A stretch of 64,000 bases of DNA, from NCBI RefSeq assembly GCF_963678975.1, contig NC_089275.1, positions 49,587,363-49,651,362 of the forward strand, written 5' to 3'. The stretch comes from Dysidea avara. Lineage: Eukaryota; Porifera; Demospongiae; Dictyoceratida; Dysideidae. Each line of letters begins with the position of its first letter. The first letter of the stretch is position 1. Below the pieces are notes generated by a model, which worked only from the letters and a program-made list of their open reading frames with translations, did not search any database and was not told the origin of the DNA. This document shows positions 44,977 to 56,500 of the stretch, one piece after another. Position numbers and translations under genes: made by a program.

Positions 44977-46002
44977 ATGTATACTGAGTGTCAATACTGC
45001 TCATCCAGTTGACCCACCAATCCTAACAGAAATTACAAAATCAGGTGGGCATCAAGAGCTATAATTATAGTCATTTTGGCACAATGTCCACAAGTTCCAA
45101 AGCTTTGTTAGTTAGTTCTACATTCATAGCATCATTATATAGGATGTTACCAACAGATGAATTGTCTGCAAGAGAAATAAACAAGTAGCTACAAGTACCC
45201 AAGTGTTTTCACACACATAGTCAATGATTGATAAGTGGGTGTGGCTCAATGCAAGTCTAACCCAAGCAGCTGCAAAAACCCATAAGAGGCCATTGCACCT
45301 TCACTTGATGTCATTCAGACTACCATAAGTGGACATGATACTATGTAGACAGTAGCATACAATGTGGGTGTAGCTCACATTAAGTTTGACAAGGTGACCT
45401 CCAAGTAAAATATCTATAGATATGAAAAGTAAGTGTACTTTGAAATTTCAAATGACAAAAATTAACAGTATCTGAGAACTGATACCAATTGTGCATAGCT
45501 ATGGTAAACCTCATAACTTTCTTTTCTATCTCCCGCGTTGCTTTTGGTTGGACAACAAGAGTATATACATTGATACCATATAGCATCCACTATAGCTGTC
45601 ACAACAATGGACTATAATTAATAGAAGTGAATGTAAATAAATTCTTTATAGCTGTCAGACACACACTACTAAGTGAATAGGACAAGATGTCAAGTATAGT
45701 CAGGAAACTAACTAAAATACTTCTGCTGATACAAGTTTGTTAAACAGGTTTACCATAATGTTAAACACTTGTAGCAAATAACTTGCTCTACATCTACTAC
45801 ACAGCCTTTAGGTGTGGATTTTTATATTCAGTCCCAGTACCAGCTTTATATCTTACTGTTGGTAGTAAGTAAAAGTTACTCTCAATTACACACTACTCAT
45901 TCACCACTGGATAATGCAGGTACACCAACAATCAAAGCTATAGAGATTGGAAATACTCTGTATCGGTCTTGTTTAGGACTATCGAAAATTATGATCTTGT
46001 GA
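44977..46002 (+). pseudogene. Exon-like fragments in the MULE interior, all phase 1
   Basis: Three pieces bounded by acceptor and donor signals: 44977-45044 (CILSVNTAHPVDPPILTEI), 45805-45861 (FRCGFLYSVPVPALYLTV) and 45920-46002 (TPTIKAIEIGNTLYRSC, then stop). The first and second end in phase 1 and each next piece starts with the matching two bases, so the frame is continuous. Symmetrical phase-1 exons are usual in extracellular module genes. No domain is recognised with certainty; no start codon or upstream exon was found. The third piece may end earlier at a weak donor. It could be a captured host gene fragment or part of an unrecognised gene. Confidence 0.4.
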
Positions 46003-47417
46003 TAGACTAGCATATTAGATACACAGGCAAGGTGGAACAATGCGCAATGAGGTGGGCATAAGTACACAGCAAAAGTACAATTGGATGCACTCGAGTAATA
46101 AAAATAAACCATCTGCTATATAATTATAACAATAGACCATAGCCCATCAACAAACAGTTGTGCTTTCCAGTACATCACAACATACCAGTGTCATTTTAAT
46201 ATACATTAAAAGTACTTTAATCATGCCTTATGTTGTTGTCTTTACCCACAAGTGCTCAACTATTGAATATACCCTGTCTCAAATTCATCGCAGTCATCTC
46301 AGCTGCACATGATCATGGACTCACTCTCATTTAGATGTTGGTTTTTTGAAAGCCAGTTGTTTGCAATCTTGAAGTGAATCTACCTACAAAATTAAGAACA
46401 CCACACTCAATACACATGTGATCACAGATCATTTACATACATGTGGTAATAATAAAGTAATACCTATAACACAATAAGCATAAAATCAGCTGCCATCTCC
46501 GTATAGCTGAGTGGCAAATGATGAAAAATGTTACTTCCTCTGTGACGGTGCTATATGTCTGAAATAGATATCAGTCTGTGAGAACTTGGTTAGTTTTTAC
46601 AACAATAACACATAATTCATGCCTTCATATTTCTTTCTGACAAGTAACAAGACAACACGCAATCAAAAGCACAGTTGCTTGTTCAGTATGGTATAGTCAC
46701 TACACCATAACTCCTGTAGAACCATCCGCAACCAGTATTAAAATTTAATCAAGCGATCAAGAGGTTAGCTTGTACTGAATTAAGCAATCAAGAAGTTCTC
46801 AAAAGAGCACAAAACAATATGCTTTATACTAGCAAGTCAAGCGATCGAGGTCCCATAAATATTTGGATGAGATCAAACATCTTGATCTCAGTCACAGAAG
46901 GTTTTACAGGACCATATTATAATATATTCCTTGTTCAGTTATCTAGATAGAATTCATGATCCCTGTTGACTATATGACGGCTCAGCTGAGAGAACCGGCC
47001 ATCACTATTTAAATTCAATAAGACAGACAGTAGATTAATCCTCAGTCCATTTATTTAGCAAACACAAGCTGCTTCATACTCACATGCCAATCAGTTTCAC
47101 CAATAGCTGTGAATCAGATACTGCCGGGTAGCTCTGTGCTGCGAGGTATTCTCAGATTAAATGCGAGACGCCATTGACAATCAGTTGGAAAAACCACCTT
47201 TCCTTCTAAACTCATTTTGCTCTTCTTTTCTACTGTCAACCTGGCGGAAAACACGACATGGAGGGACATTGAGGCCCTGCAAACTAATTCTCTCAGTTCT
47301 CTTGAGTCTTGACGAAGTTAGTATCCGGTGTTACATGCGCAACATTATCCGGAAAAAATAATGCGTGAAAATTTTCTAAGTTGAAAGTCTGCCCAAAAAA
47401 AAATTCGCGTGGTCAGG

Positions 47418-47480
47418 GCTATATCATGATATTGCCCTAACCACAGGGCGATATCTAGGTATTGCCCTGTGGTTAGGGAA
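47418..47480. repeat. Hairpin of GTGGTYAGGGC units beside the MULE
   Basis: gtggtcagggc (47409), gccctaaccac (47434) and gtggttaggg (47469) alternate in orientation and can fold in two ways. The MULE target duplication falls within the first unit, so the MULE landed in this small repeat. Confidence 0.7.
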
Positions 47481-47714
47481 ATATGTGATATATAACCCTA
47501 TGATTTCCTTTGATCTGAGGTATCAAAGTGGTATATACAGATGTAATGGTAACTGATGTAATTGTTTAGGACTGTGATTGTGACAACTTAAATTGAAATT
47601 ATTACACAACAGTAGCCATGACTATTATTGTAGACTATAAAGGCATAATTACAACTACAAGAAGTAAACGTACAGATGATATTGTCCAAGTGATGGCTGC
47701 ATACGTAATTGTTG

Positions 47715-48480
47715 GACTATTGTATCATATTATTGGCAGCAGAGTACAGCTTGGGTAGTAAAGAATCATTATGGCAACGATTGCATGCACCTGCATGATC
47801 ATTGGTGCTAAAATCATGACGCTCTAAACATATGGAACATAGTTGGCTCTGCAATGTGGCTAGCTTTCGATGAAATTCTTGCTGCATTCTCCTTATAACA
47901 TCGTGGTTTTCAATAGAAGGATTAATATTAGAGCTGTTACCACTTCGTGAAAGTAGAAATGTAGCTTGTTGTCTTTCTCTACGAGTTTGATTCACAACAT
48001 ATCTGTCTTCGGTGGTTTAAGCTTGCACGCCTATTTCTGTCATATGCATTCCGTCTAGCCCGTCCTGTCAGTGTGATAAGGTTCGATTAGTACTACAAGT
48101 ACAGCTAGTTAGCTCAGTACCTGCTTCAGGCGTTTCTTGTGCTCTTTGTAGTCTGTCGCGCTCTCTCCTTCTAGCCAACCTTTCTTCTCGTTCAGCCATC
48201 AAACCACGTGCTAAGCCATGTGGAGTAAAAGTACACCGTTCACGAAATTTTCGTGGAGCAACCCGTTTTCTTTCAGTATATTTTCGTGAACGCGACGTAC
48301 GTACCAAGTGTGGGGCAATCCGTTTTCGTTCGGTAAATTTGGGTCAGGTAACACACGTACATACTCGGTAAATTTTCGTGAACGCGACGTACGTACCATT
48401 CACTAACAGTGTGGGGTAGTCCGTTTTCGTTCGGTAAATTTTCGTGAATGCGAAGTACGTACCATTCCTCGACTATACTT
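47715..48480 (-). pseudogene. Helitron fragment, N-terminal part of Rep/helicase protein
   Basis: The minus strand reads, near 48400-48060, VRTSRSRKYTERKRVAP, then LARGLMAEREERLARRRERD and RLQRAQETPEA. A GT..AG interval of about 60 nt then leads to RARRNAYDRNRRAS. Near 47850-47725 comes CSICLERHDF with NRCHNDSLLPKLYSAANNM. Arginine-rich AETPEQRE-type repeats followed by a cysteine box and PKLFSxANNM are features I recall from Helitron polyproteins. Frames are interrupted and everything downstream (Rep HUH motif, helicase) is missing. The region 48240-48475 contains three imperfect direct copies of a unit with ttcggtaaattttcgtgaac. Confidence 0.7.
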
Positions 48481-50350
48481 TTTTTTTATTTTATTTTTTT
48501 TTATTTATTTTTATTAGTTTTTTTTTTACCCGGGCTTGATGGACTGCCCTTGCCTACCACCCCCAGCACATAAATGGCCTGTGCTGGACAAACCGGGACT
48601 TTCTTAGTCCACGGCAAACTGAGACTCTGCCCGAATCAGCTCCACAATTGGGGGAGTCTTAACATAGTGACCGATGGATGAGCGGGCTCCGCGGATGCAT
48701 TGTATGGAGGACCGCAAGAGAGAAAAAGATAGACAGCACCTTAACCACCCCATGACAACAGAGTAATCATCGCCCCACTTGTTTGAAAGTTGATGAGCCA
48801 AGCGTTGATAAAAAACAGAAGCCTCATAAGCCAGACCACCAGAGGCAGACATTACCAGGGGGGTACAAGAGGCATGCTCCTCCTCACGAATTCTCTGAGC
48901 ATACGCACGTTTCTTAATGTTCTCGTGCCTCCGATAACAGGAGGCCAGTGATGAGGACGCATTAGAAGCAGCCAGAGGGTTGAACACCCGCACATCCACA
49001 AAACATCTTTCACTTCTTCCACCCCAAAACCATTCATGGCGATGTCAAGACGGGCACCATCTTGGATATTGGCAGAAGCAGGGTAGTCCTGCTGTGAAAC
49101 CGGCTGGAGCTCTGGTTCAACAGCTACCTGAGAGCATACTTCAGTCAACAGGGTAGCAGTTAGATCTCTGATCTCATTGTGTCGGATAGAAGGTAAGCCA
49201 CCCTTGGGACAGGATAAAGCATGCTCCACTGAAAAGGAAGTCCCACATGCACAGTGAGCAGGAGTCCGCTGAGGAGACCACCCATAACGTAGTGCCACGG
49301 CATCGTGAAACGCGGACTTATGCAGTGCAAAGCCATGTTCCTGTAGGGGCCGGGTGGCAAGCCAGTTGGAGGCCCCTTTGGCTGAGGCTAGATCTAAAGC
49401 GCGTTGAGAGGAGGGATCTAAGTGGGTACGCAAACTGGAAGATCTATCCGAATAGTTGGAAGATTTGGAATTGCGGATTGCGGACTTGCGAGATAGCTGT
49501 TCTGTTTTAACAATAGCCGAATTGATACCCCGGTCCAGAATGAATTGTGAAAGAGGCTCAGCAATGTGACACGAGGCTGAATACTCCTCAGCTGCAATAA
49601 GAGTTGGGTTTATGATACCCAAACCACCATATCGAGGTGGAAGGGCAAATAATTTACGGATTGTGTCATTTGGTGGAGAGCAACCCATCAAAGTAGGGAT
49701 AAGTACCAGCCGGATGTTGTCCTCAAGGGGTTGTAAAGCCTCTGATATGTTTGGAGTAGTGCGACAAAGGTAGAGCCAATGGCTTGACAAGCCATGAGTG
49801 AGAGCGGAATAAGCAGCATGCGGCTGAACTTGTGCGAACTTGGCAAGCCGTGTAATCTCTGCTGACCAACCAACAACCTTGTCCCTCACAAATTCCTGGA
49901 CATAAGCGTTTGAACCAATGGCAGCCCCAAGGTAGGGACGGCCTGCGGAAGTAATTTGAACATCAGTATCTGAAAACAGAGTAGCAGCAATTGAATGGAA
50001 CCTTTCCTTAGAAACTAACCAAGTTTTAGGAGCATTCACAAAATAGCCAAAAGCAGGTCCCTTAATACAGAGCTGGTTCCACCAGATGAGCAAGTCCTGT
50101 ATACTGCCACAAGCACAAGCATCATCAGCATACCAGACCTGGTCCACTGTCCCATGAAGTTGATTGATTAAAGGCACTGTAGCAAGGGCATACATAGGCA
50201 TAGCTAGTGGGTCTCCCTGTGTAGTACCCTCCTCTGTTAAAATAACCTCCCCAGAAACAAGCAAAGAGGCTGGAGACCTATAAATATTGATCAGAATAGT
50301 GGAAAGTGGCGGGCACAGTTGTCTGATGTTGTGTAGAGCCACCAAACGGT
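48481..50350 (-). pseudogene. 5'-truncated non-LTR element: reverse transcriptase plus C-terminal zinc knuckle and nuclease-like domain
   Basis: Two overlapping minus frames. The first (50345-48852) has TTQGDPLAMPMY and VWYADDACACGS (RT motifs 4 and 5), a long thumb region with LPPRYGGLGIINP, CACGTSFSVEHALSCPKGG (a C-x1-C..H-x4-C knuckle), RHNEIRDLTATLL, and DGARLDIAMNGFG. The frame then slips by one base and continues at 48999-48604 with VDVRVFNPLAASNAS, SASGGLAYEASVFYQRLA and LSFSLLRSSIQCIRGARSS. The order RT, knuckle, RHNxI and D..DVR resembles restriction-like-endonuclease LINEs (R2/NeSL type), but the family name is uncertain. RT motifs 0-3 are missing, so it is 5' truncated. The 3' end has an A-rich tail (48480-48530). 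Confidence 0.85.
48999..49030 (-). other. One-base frameshift in the RT element
   Basis: The conserved GF.. region and the following FVDVRVFNP are in different frames; a single lost base in the T4G4 run near 49030 accounts for it. The rest of the frame is otherwise open, so the element is relatively young. Confidence 0.7.
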
Positions 50351-50392
50351 TCAGTTATGGTGTAATGACTATACCATACTGAACGACTATAC
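50351..50392. repeat. Fragment shared with the MULE arms at the 5' border of the RT element
   Basis: The 33-nt stretch agttatggtgtaatgactat accatactgaac equals 42776-42808 in the left MULE arm and, inverted, 46681-46713. It is itself an imperfect hairpin. Confidence 0.75.
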
Positions 50393-50535
50393 TGGGGCTC
50401 GCTCAGGCTCGCCCCAACCAACTAACAACTCCGCGCCCTTTACTGCAACTCCACCTCGAACTCCACCTATATCTACAAGATGACAAATGAAGTGTGACGT
50501 TTGGTTTCAGACCAGAATCATGTAGCAGTGAGAAT

Positions 50536-53500
50536 ATGGAAACAACAAAATTTACTACAAACCTACTATTTCTACGTCGCCTAAAGGCAGTGGTGAGTGG
50601 CGATCGTGAATCGTGTCTTGACTGTCGTCGTGTGTCGAGCAATAGCTAGCTATTCAGTAAAGATAGCTACTAGTACACTGTCCAAATTGTGTGCTAAATA
50701 AATCATAAATATCCATGGTAACCTTATAATTAGCATTTGCATATCCATGCAGTGATTGCAATTGGCGGTCGCCATATTACCGGGTAGAAGCAAAGCATCA
50801 GTGAGACAAATTTTAGACAGTACGTGCCTCAAAGACTTGCATCACAGTGATCACAGCATCTCAAAGGCACGAGACTGCAGGGAGTGGTTGTGCATGCCCT
50901 CTGAATCTTGTGACTTATAATTAGAGGTAACTGCCGTAGCATGATATTTTTATATTCACCTTTGCCATGCCCATGCTGGTTTCATTTTTGAGCCAGTCTT
51001 TGTGGTCACATGTGACCGAGGATTTTCATGCATATACTTAATAATTATATTGCATTCTCTCATGTTATGCCACTCCTAACAAATTCTCTGCTTCCCATCC
51101 ACCGCCCGCATCTGGTTACTTTCAGCTCTAAATATTCCATTATTCTGTATTCTTCCATTATTTTCTAGTTATTGTTGCATACTGTACAGGCTCAGTAAAA
51201 AGTGTCAGCTCATGTGTCAGTGTGCTAACAACAGTATCAAGCTGCGCAAATTCACATTGTGTGATTTTTGCAAATTAAAAGGGAAGGTGCAAGCATTAAG
51301 CATGCTTATATACAGTTTTTTATGGTTGTTCCAGGCAAATATGTTCCAGGAAAATAATGGCTTGCAAAGCTGCCAATATTATAATGGAATAATGGAAATG
51401 GACCACCCGCCAGCATGCAATATGCCTGAGCCCAGGCCGGGAAACAGAATTTATTTGGAGTAGTCTTAATAATGATGGTTTTCGATCAATGTAAATGATA
51501 ATGATTTTTAGACATGCTTAATGGTTCAGGAAGCAATGTTGGATCATTCTGTGTTGGAGATAAGCATCTAATTTATGTACTTTGATCGCTAAAGCTTACT
51601 TTAAAAAGTAGCTAATAACTAAACTTGGCTTTAGACTTAAATTTTGTTGACTGTTCTTTGATTTTAAAAGCTGACTGGTTTCTGGAAATCAGTGAACTTC
51701 CTTTATGCCTGTCTGCAGTAAAATTTACCCATGAATAATGATGTCCATTTGTCACAAACTTCTTCATACAGAGTATATCTATGCAAAACAGCCAAGCTGT
51801 AAAAAGGCTCCCAAAAAATCCAGGGTGATAAAGTTGGGAAATCAAAGGTGGCAGCCAAGAAGTAGTGTGATAGTACGTACGAAGGTTAATGGAAAATAAC
51901 AAAGATGCAGGTTAATTTGGTGCCAATTCCAGAAGCAACTGGCACAATTCACCTGAGCTGTCATTATTAAAATTTTGCCACTAACCTACCATCACAGCTA
52001 TTTCTTGGTTGCCACTTTTGATTTCACAACCTTTATATACCCTGTCCTTTTTATAAGGGCCACAATTTTATTACAGTTTGGATGTTTGGTATAGATATCA
52101 CATCTTTTTGTAATTACTTTTTACTTTCCTTTTCTCCTACTACAGGAAAAAGAAACGTTTATGTATCTGAACTGTCAACAGAGTGACTTGGAATAAAGCT
52201 AGGTGACTTGTATAGCTGAATTGTCATCAGAGTGACTTGTTTGTAGCTGAACTCTATGGGTGACTTGTAATATAGCTGAACCCTATACTGGGATAGCTAT
52301 ATTGACTTGAACTCTCTACAAGGTAACTTGTTCATAGCTGAACTTTCTACAGGGTGACTTTGTATAGCTGAACTCTCTACAAGGTGACTTGTTATGTAGC
52401 TGAATTTCTTTGTATCTGATTCTCTATTGAGTGACTTGTAACATAGCTGAACTCTCTACTGAGTGACTTGTAACATACCATAGGGTGACTGATTGCTTCT
52501 CTACTGGGTGACTGTAATGTAGCTGAACTCTCGACAGAGTGGCTTGTTTGGTTGGATTGTAAGAGATGAACTGTCTAGAAGATTGTTTGTAGCTGATATC
52601 TCTATAGGTTGACTTATTACATATAGGTAAACTCTCTACAAGGTGTCTTGTTACATAGTTGAATGCTCAAATAGAGTAACTTATCAACAGCAGACTCACT
52701 TCAGGGTAATTGTTGTTATATAGTGTCCAGTGTCAAACTAAGGTTAAGACTATCTCTTTAAGACTTCAATGGCATGGTCTCTAGTCAATCAGATCTTATA
52801 TTATATAGTTACATAACTTATGCCCGCTCATTTTATGTCGTATTGTTTCTTTGTCTAACTTGGTTATCTGTGCTTCCAATTGAGAGACATAGTTTTGCAC
52901 TCCATAAAGATGCTTTTAGGTGTGTTTGCTATATGGATCATTACCCAGTGGCTTTGCCTGTCAATTTGCATGCGTGTGTGCGTGCATGTGTGTGCGTGCG
53001 TGCGTGCATGCGTGCGTGCGTGCGTGCGTGCATGTGTGGTCATGGCTTCACTGTAGATCATGCAATGAATTGTGCATCTGGTGGTTTCCCTACACTGCAT
53101 CATAATGCACTTAGGGACTTCACCGCATCTGCTTTTTGTGAAGTTTGTCATGACATGGGGATTGGGCCAGTGTTGCAACCCCTATATAACTGGTGAATCT
53201 TTTCATTATATCATGGCCAATATGGAGGATGAGCCACACCTGGATGTTAATGTGACGGATTCTGGAGAAACCCAAAAGCTTTCTTTGATGTAAGAGACTT
53301 CATTCCAACTGCCCCTAGTGATCGTAACACAGCAGTTTCTTCTCTATACAAAGGACAAACAGTGAATGCTTGAACAGCGTGTAAGAGACGTTGAAATGGG
53401 CTCCTTCACCCCATCGGTGTTATCTACTTTTGTGGAGTGGGCAGTGTGCTTACAAGTGATTGGCATCTCTGCTTGCTGTCCAGGGAGACCAGAGTTACAG

Positions 53501-56500
53501 TAGTACTAGTGTTGTCTTCTTGGATTAGATACTCCACCAGCTTTTCTTTACTCAGGTCGGCTTGACCTACTTGCATTGATCAAGGTCTCATCGTAGCAGC
53601 CCAGTGACTGTTGGTGCACTTGACCTTGTAAAGTGCTTCCATCATGTTGATCCCTTTATGATTACATCATGTTGATCCCTTTATGAATACGTCATGTTGA
53701 TCCCTTTATAAATACATTATGTTGATCCCTTTATGAATACATCATGTTGATCCCTTTATGATTACAGAGTTATTTTGTTCATTTACCATCCAGTGCATGT
53801 GCCGGTGGTGGTGGCAAAGAGTCTTGCACCCTGTATTTATCAACATAGCTAAGTGCTCTAATGAGGTGACTTTATTATTAGGGTACCTCAATCACACACT
53901 TGCTGCACACAGTCGGTCACATTACTCCTCATGACATGTATTTTTTGATATAGTGCCATTGCATATTTCACCTTTGGTGATTTTTATGGCCATTTTTGCA
54001 CAGAAATTATATTTCTGTCTTTATCTCCTTAATTAACTTTATTAAAACATGGTACCAAAGTAAAGGACTTGTTGACTAAAACAACTTGATTTTTGTATAA
54101 AACTAATAGGTAACTCTATTTTGAAGTTTATTAGCTGCAAATTTCTTTGACTTTGGGGTGTAAATTACCCATGGGGAGGTCAATTATCTCAAAATTCATG
54201 GGTAATATAAATGATCATAACTTTGGAATGAAATCACCAATTAATTTAATGTAAAATTTTCATTCAATAAGACTTTTACTTTGGTAACATGTTAATAAGT
54301 TAATTAATGTCTCAGGTAGATAGACATAAATGATCAAATTTCTGTGCAAAAATAGTCACAAAGATCAAATATGTGATGTAACTAGATCATGTCGTGAGAA
54401 GACTACTTACGTGGAAAGTTTCATGGTTTTATGAAAGAGGGCACGATTTTACGTTAATAATGTAATCTTTGTTATTTAGCTAGGAAAGCCACACAAATGG
54501 TTGGGTGGCTGAAAGAAGGCCCATGGGAGCTGTAATTTATCAATATCACTTCACACATTAGAATAGTTTATATCAATACTGTGATGCCAGAGTTGAATGG
54601 GTTGAATTTTTCTTTAAGACTCACGTGAGATGTTTGATGACATGTAATCAACTCTCCTCTCCATAGTGGTTGATATAATGGCTTCTCTGGCCTGAAAAGG
54701 AGGAACTATGGAAGACAATGCTTATATTGTTTTTCAGGCAATCTATAGCAATCATTGATAAGACCAAAATTAAAATCCCCAGTGAAGTACAAAATCATCC
54801 ACATGCATGGCCTCAATATAAGGTAATAAAGGTGGTGAATTTTACATAAAAGCCTTTCATTGAGAAGGAATTTCACTCATAAAACAAATCTCATTCCTCT
54901 AACCATTGAATGTCACTTTACAGGCTGAGGTTTATGTGCATGAATCATATAGGCAGTATTGTTGTACATTTTCATCTTGGTTTCATACCATGTTCAACGA
55001 GGGGTGTGGGCAAGTGGCTGAATCATTATCCATTATCCCACTAGTTGCCACAAACATTATAGGACATGTCCAATTTTCACAACATACTGGGTTCATTTCT
55101 GATGTACGATCGACAAGCACAGTGGTACTCGAGACATCTGTTTGAAACACCTATAACTACAGCACAGTATAGCTAGTCAGTTCCCTTGCTTGTAAATGTT
55201 ATATATAGCTAATGTTGGAGCACCAATCTGAAGACCCAATAATCATTTCTTGCCACTCTACAGAGCTTGAGGTAGCCTCTGCATGAGCATGGCAATCTTG
55301 AAAACTGACCTGTACATGTTTGATATTTCTGTATTTACGAAATAATAGGGAAATATGTGTGTGGGTAAAATACATGTGGGTGCTGATGAACAACAGAAAA
55401 TCACCAGAGAGTGGCCGAACTATACAACCATCACCACAACTAGTTTACAAGGCATCAGGTGTAGATGCTGCATTCAAGTTAAGAATATAATCAACTTAAT
55501 AATTAATTGTGTATATCTATTGCTGTTTTATCATTATTGTGTCATAGCTTTGCTCAAGCAAGACTATACTGGCACAGGTGTACATACAGTCAGTTTTTGG
55601 TTGCTATGGTATGCAGTGTGTACCTATAGTTTATGCTTCACAAACTAGTGTCTCTTGTATAGCCTCCCTTTCCTTGTTATTTAAGAGTTATGTTGGAGCC
55701 CAAATTATATCATTAGCAACAGCCATATTGTAGCTGCATTGCTGTTATTCAACACTTGCATCGTGTACATGTATTAAATGTTTCTTAACTCTGTGCAACA
55801 TAATAATCAAGCCAGTTCAACTTTACAACTGTTTCATTTTTAATTGTGTGTAATAGCTATTACAGAATCTGCTGTAGCTATATAATGTAAATAATTTCTT
55901 GATTGTGATTGATAAATATCTCTGCTTGTATGTAGCCAGTTTTTATTCTAGTTCCTGAAGGATCTCACTCTACAACGTCGCAACATAACAACTCTTCTGT
56001 GTCAGGTGTTAGCTCCTGTTGTGATCATTAGTATTGCTGGAATTCTGCAGGTATTAGGGGGTGGGGCTGTACAGATCATATGGATATAACATGTTTATTA
56101 AAGATACTGCTTGATGTCACAGTCAAGAACAATGTTTACTTCAGAAAAATACCTGGCTCTGGGGAACCCCCTATATACAGTGGTGAGTAGTGTAATGTAA
56201 TCTGGCTCTAAAGCTTATGGCTGTGATCATTGAATTCCTTATTTTTTCTTCTAGCTGTACTTGTTAAGATAAAGTGTCAATATATATAGGTTGAAACTAG
56301 ATACTCTAATTAACCATTCCTAATGTATGTGAACACAATCTATTAATTGATAACTGATGATGACAATGCTAAACATTGCTAATTCAATGTGAGGACGTGT
56401 CGATTTTTGCAGCAAAATTTTTGTCGTAATGGGTGGGTAAAAGCAATGAGCAAAATGCTGGCATAATAGGTGCAATTTTTGGTGAAATGGACATAAAAAT

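Larger units (their letters stand above)
42082..47408. mobile_element. Mutator-like element (MULE), long terminal inverted repeats
   Basis: The left arm, about 42082-43245, and the right arm, about 46261-47408, are inverse copies with only scattered differences over about 1.15 kb. The ends read gcaaattttttttt ggggcagac and its inverse. The exact 9-bp direct duplication at both borders is the hallmark of Mutator/MULE insertion. The 3-kb interior has no transposase frame, but holds two pogo-type MITEs and three exon-like pieces with consistent phase (44977-46002). So it is non-autonomous and may be a gene-fragment carrier (Pack-MULE-like). Confidence 0.85.

Noticed and set aside
54906..55145. 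79-codon frame after an acceptor-like site in ABCA gene 2 intron 1
   Set aside because: Absent from the first gene and not needed for the frame; no recognised domain.
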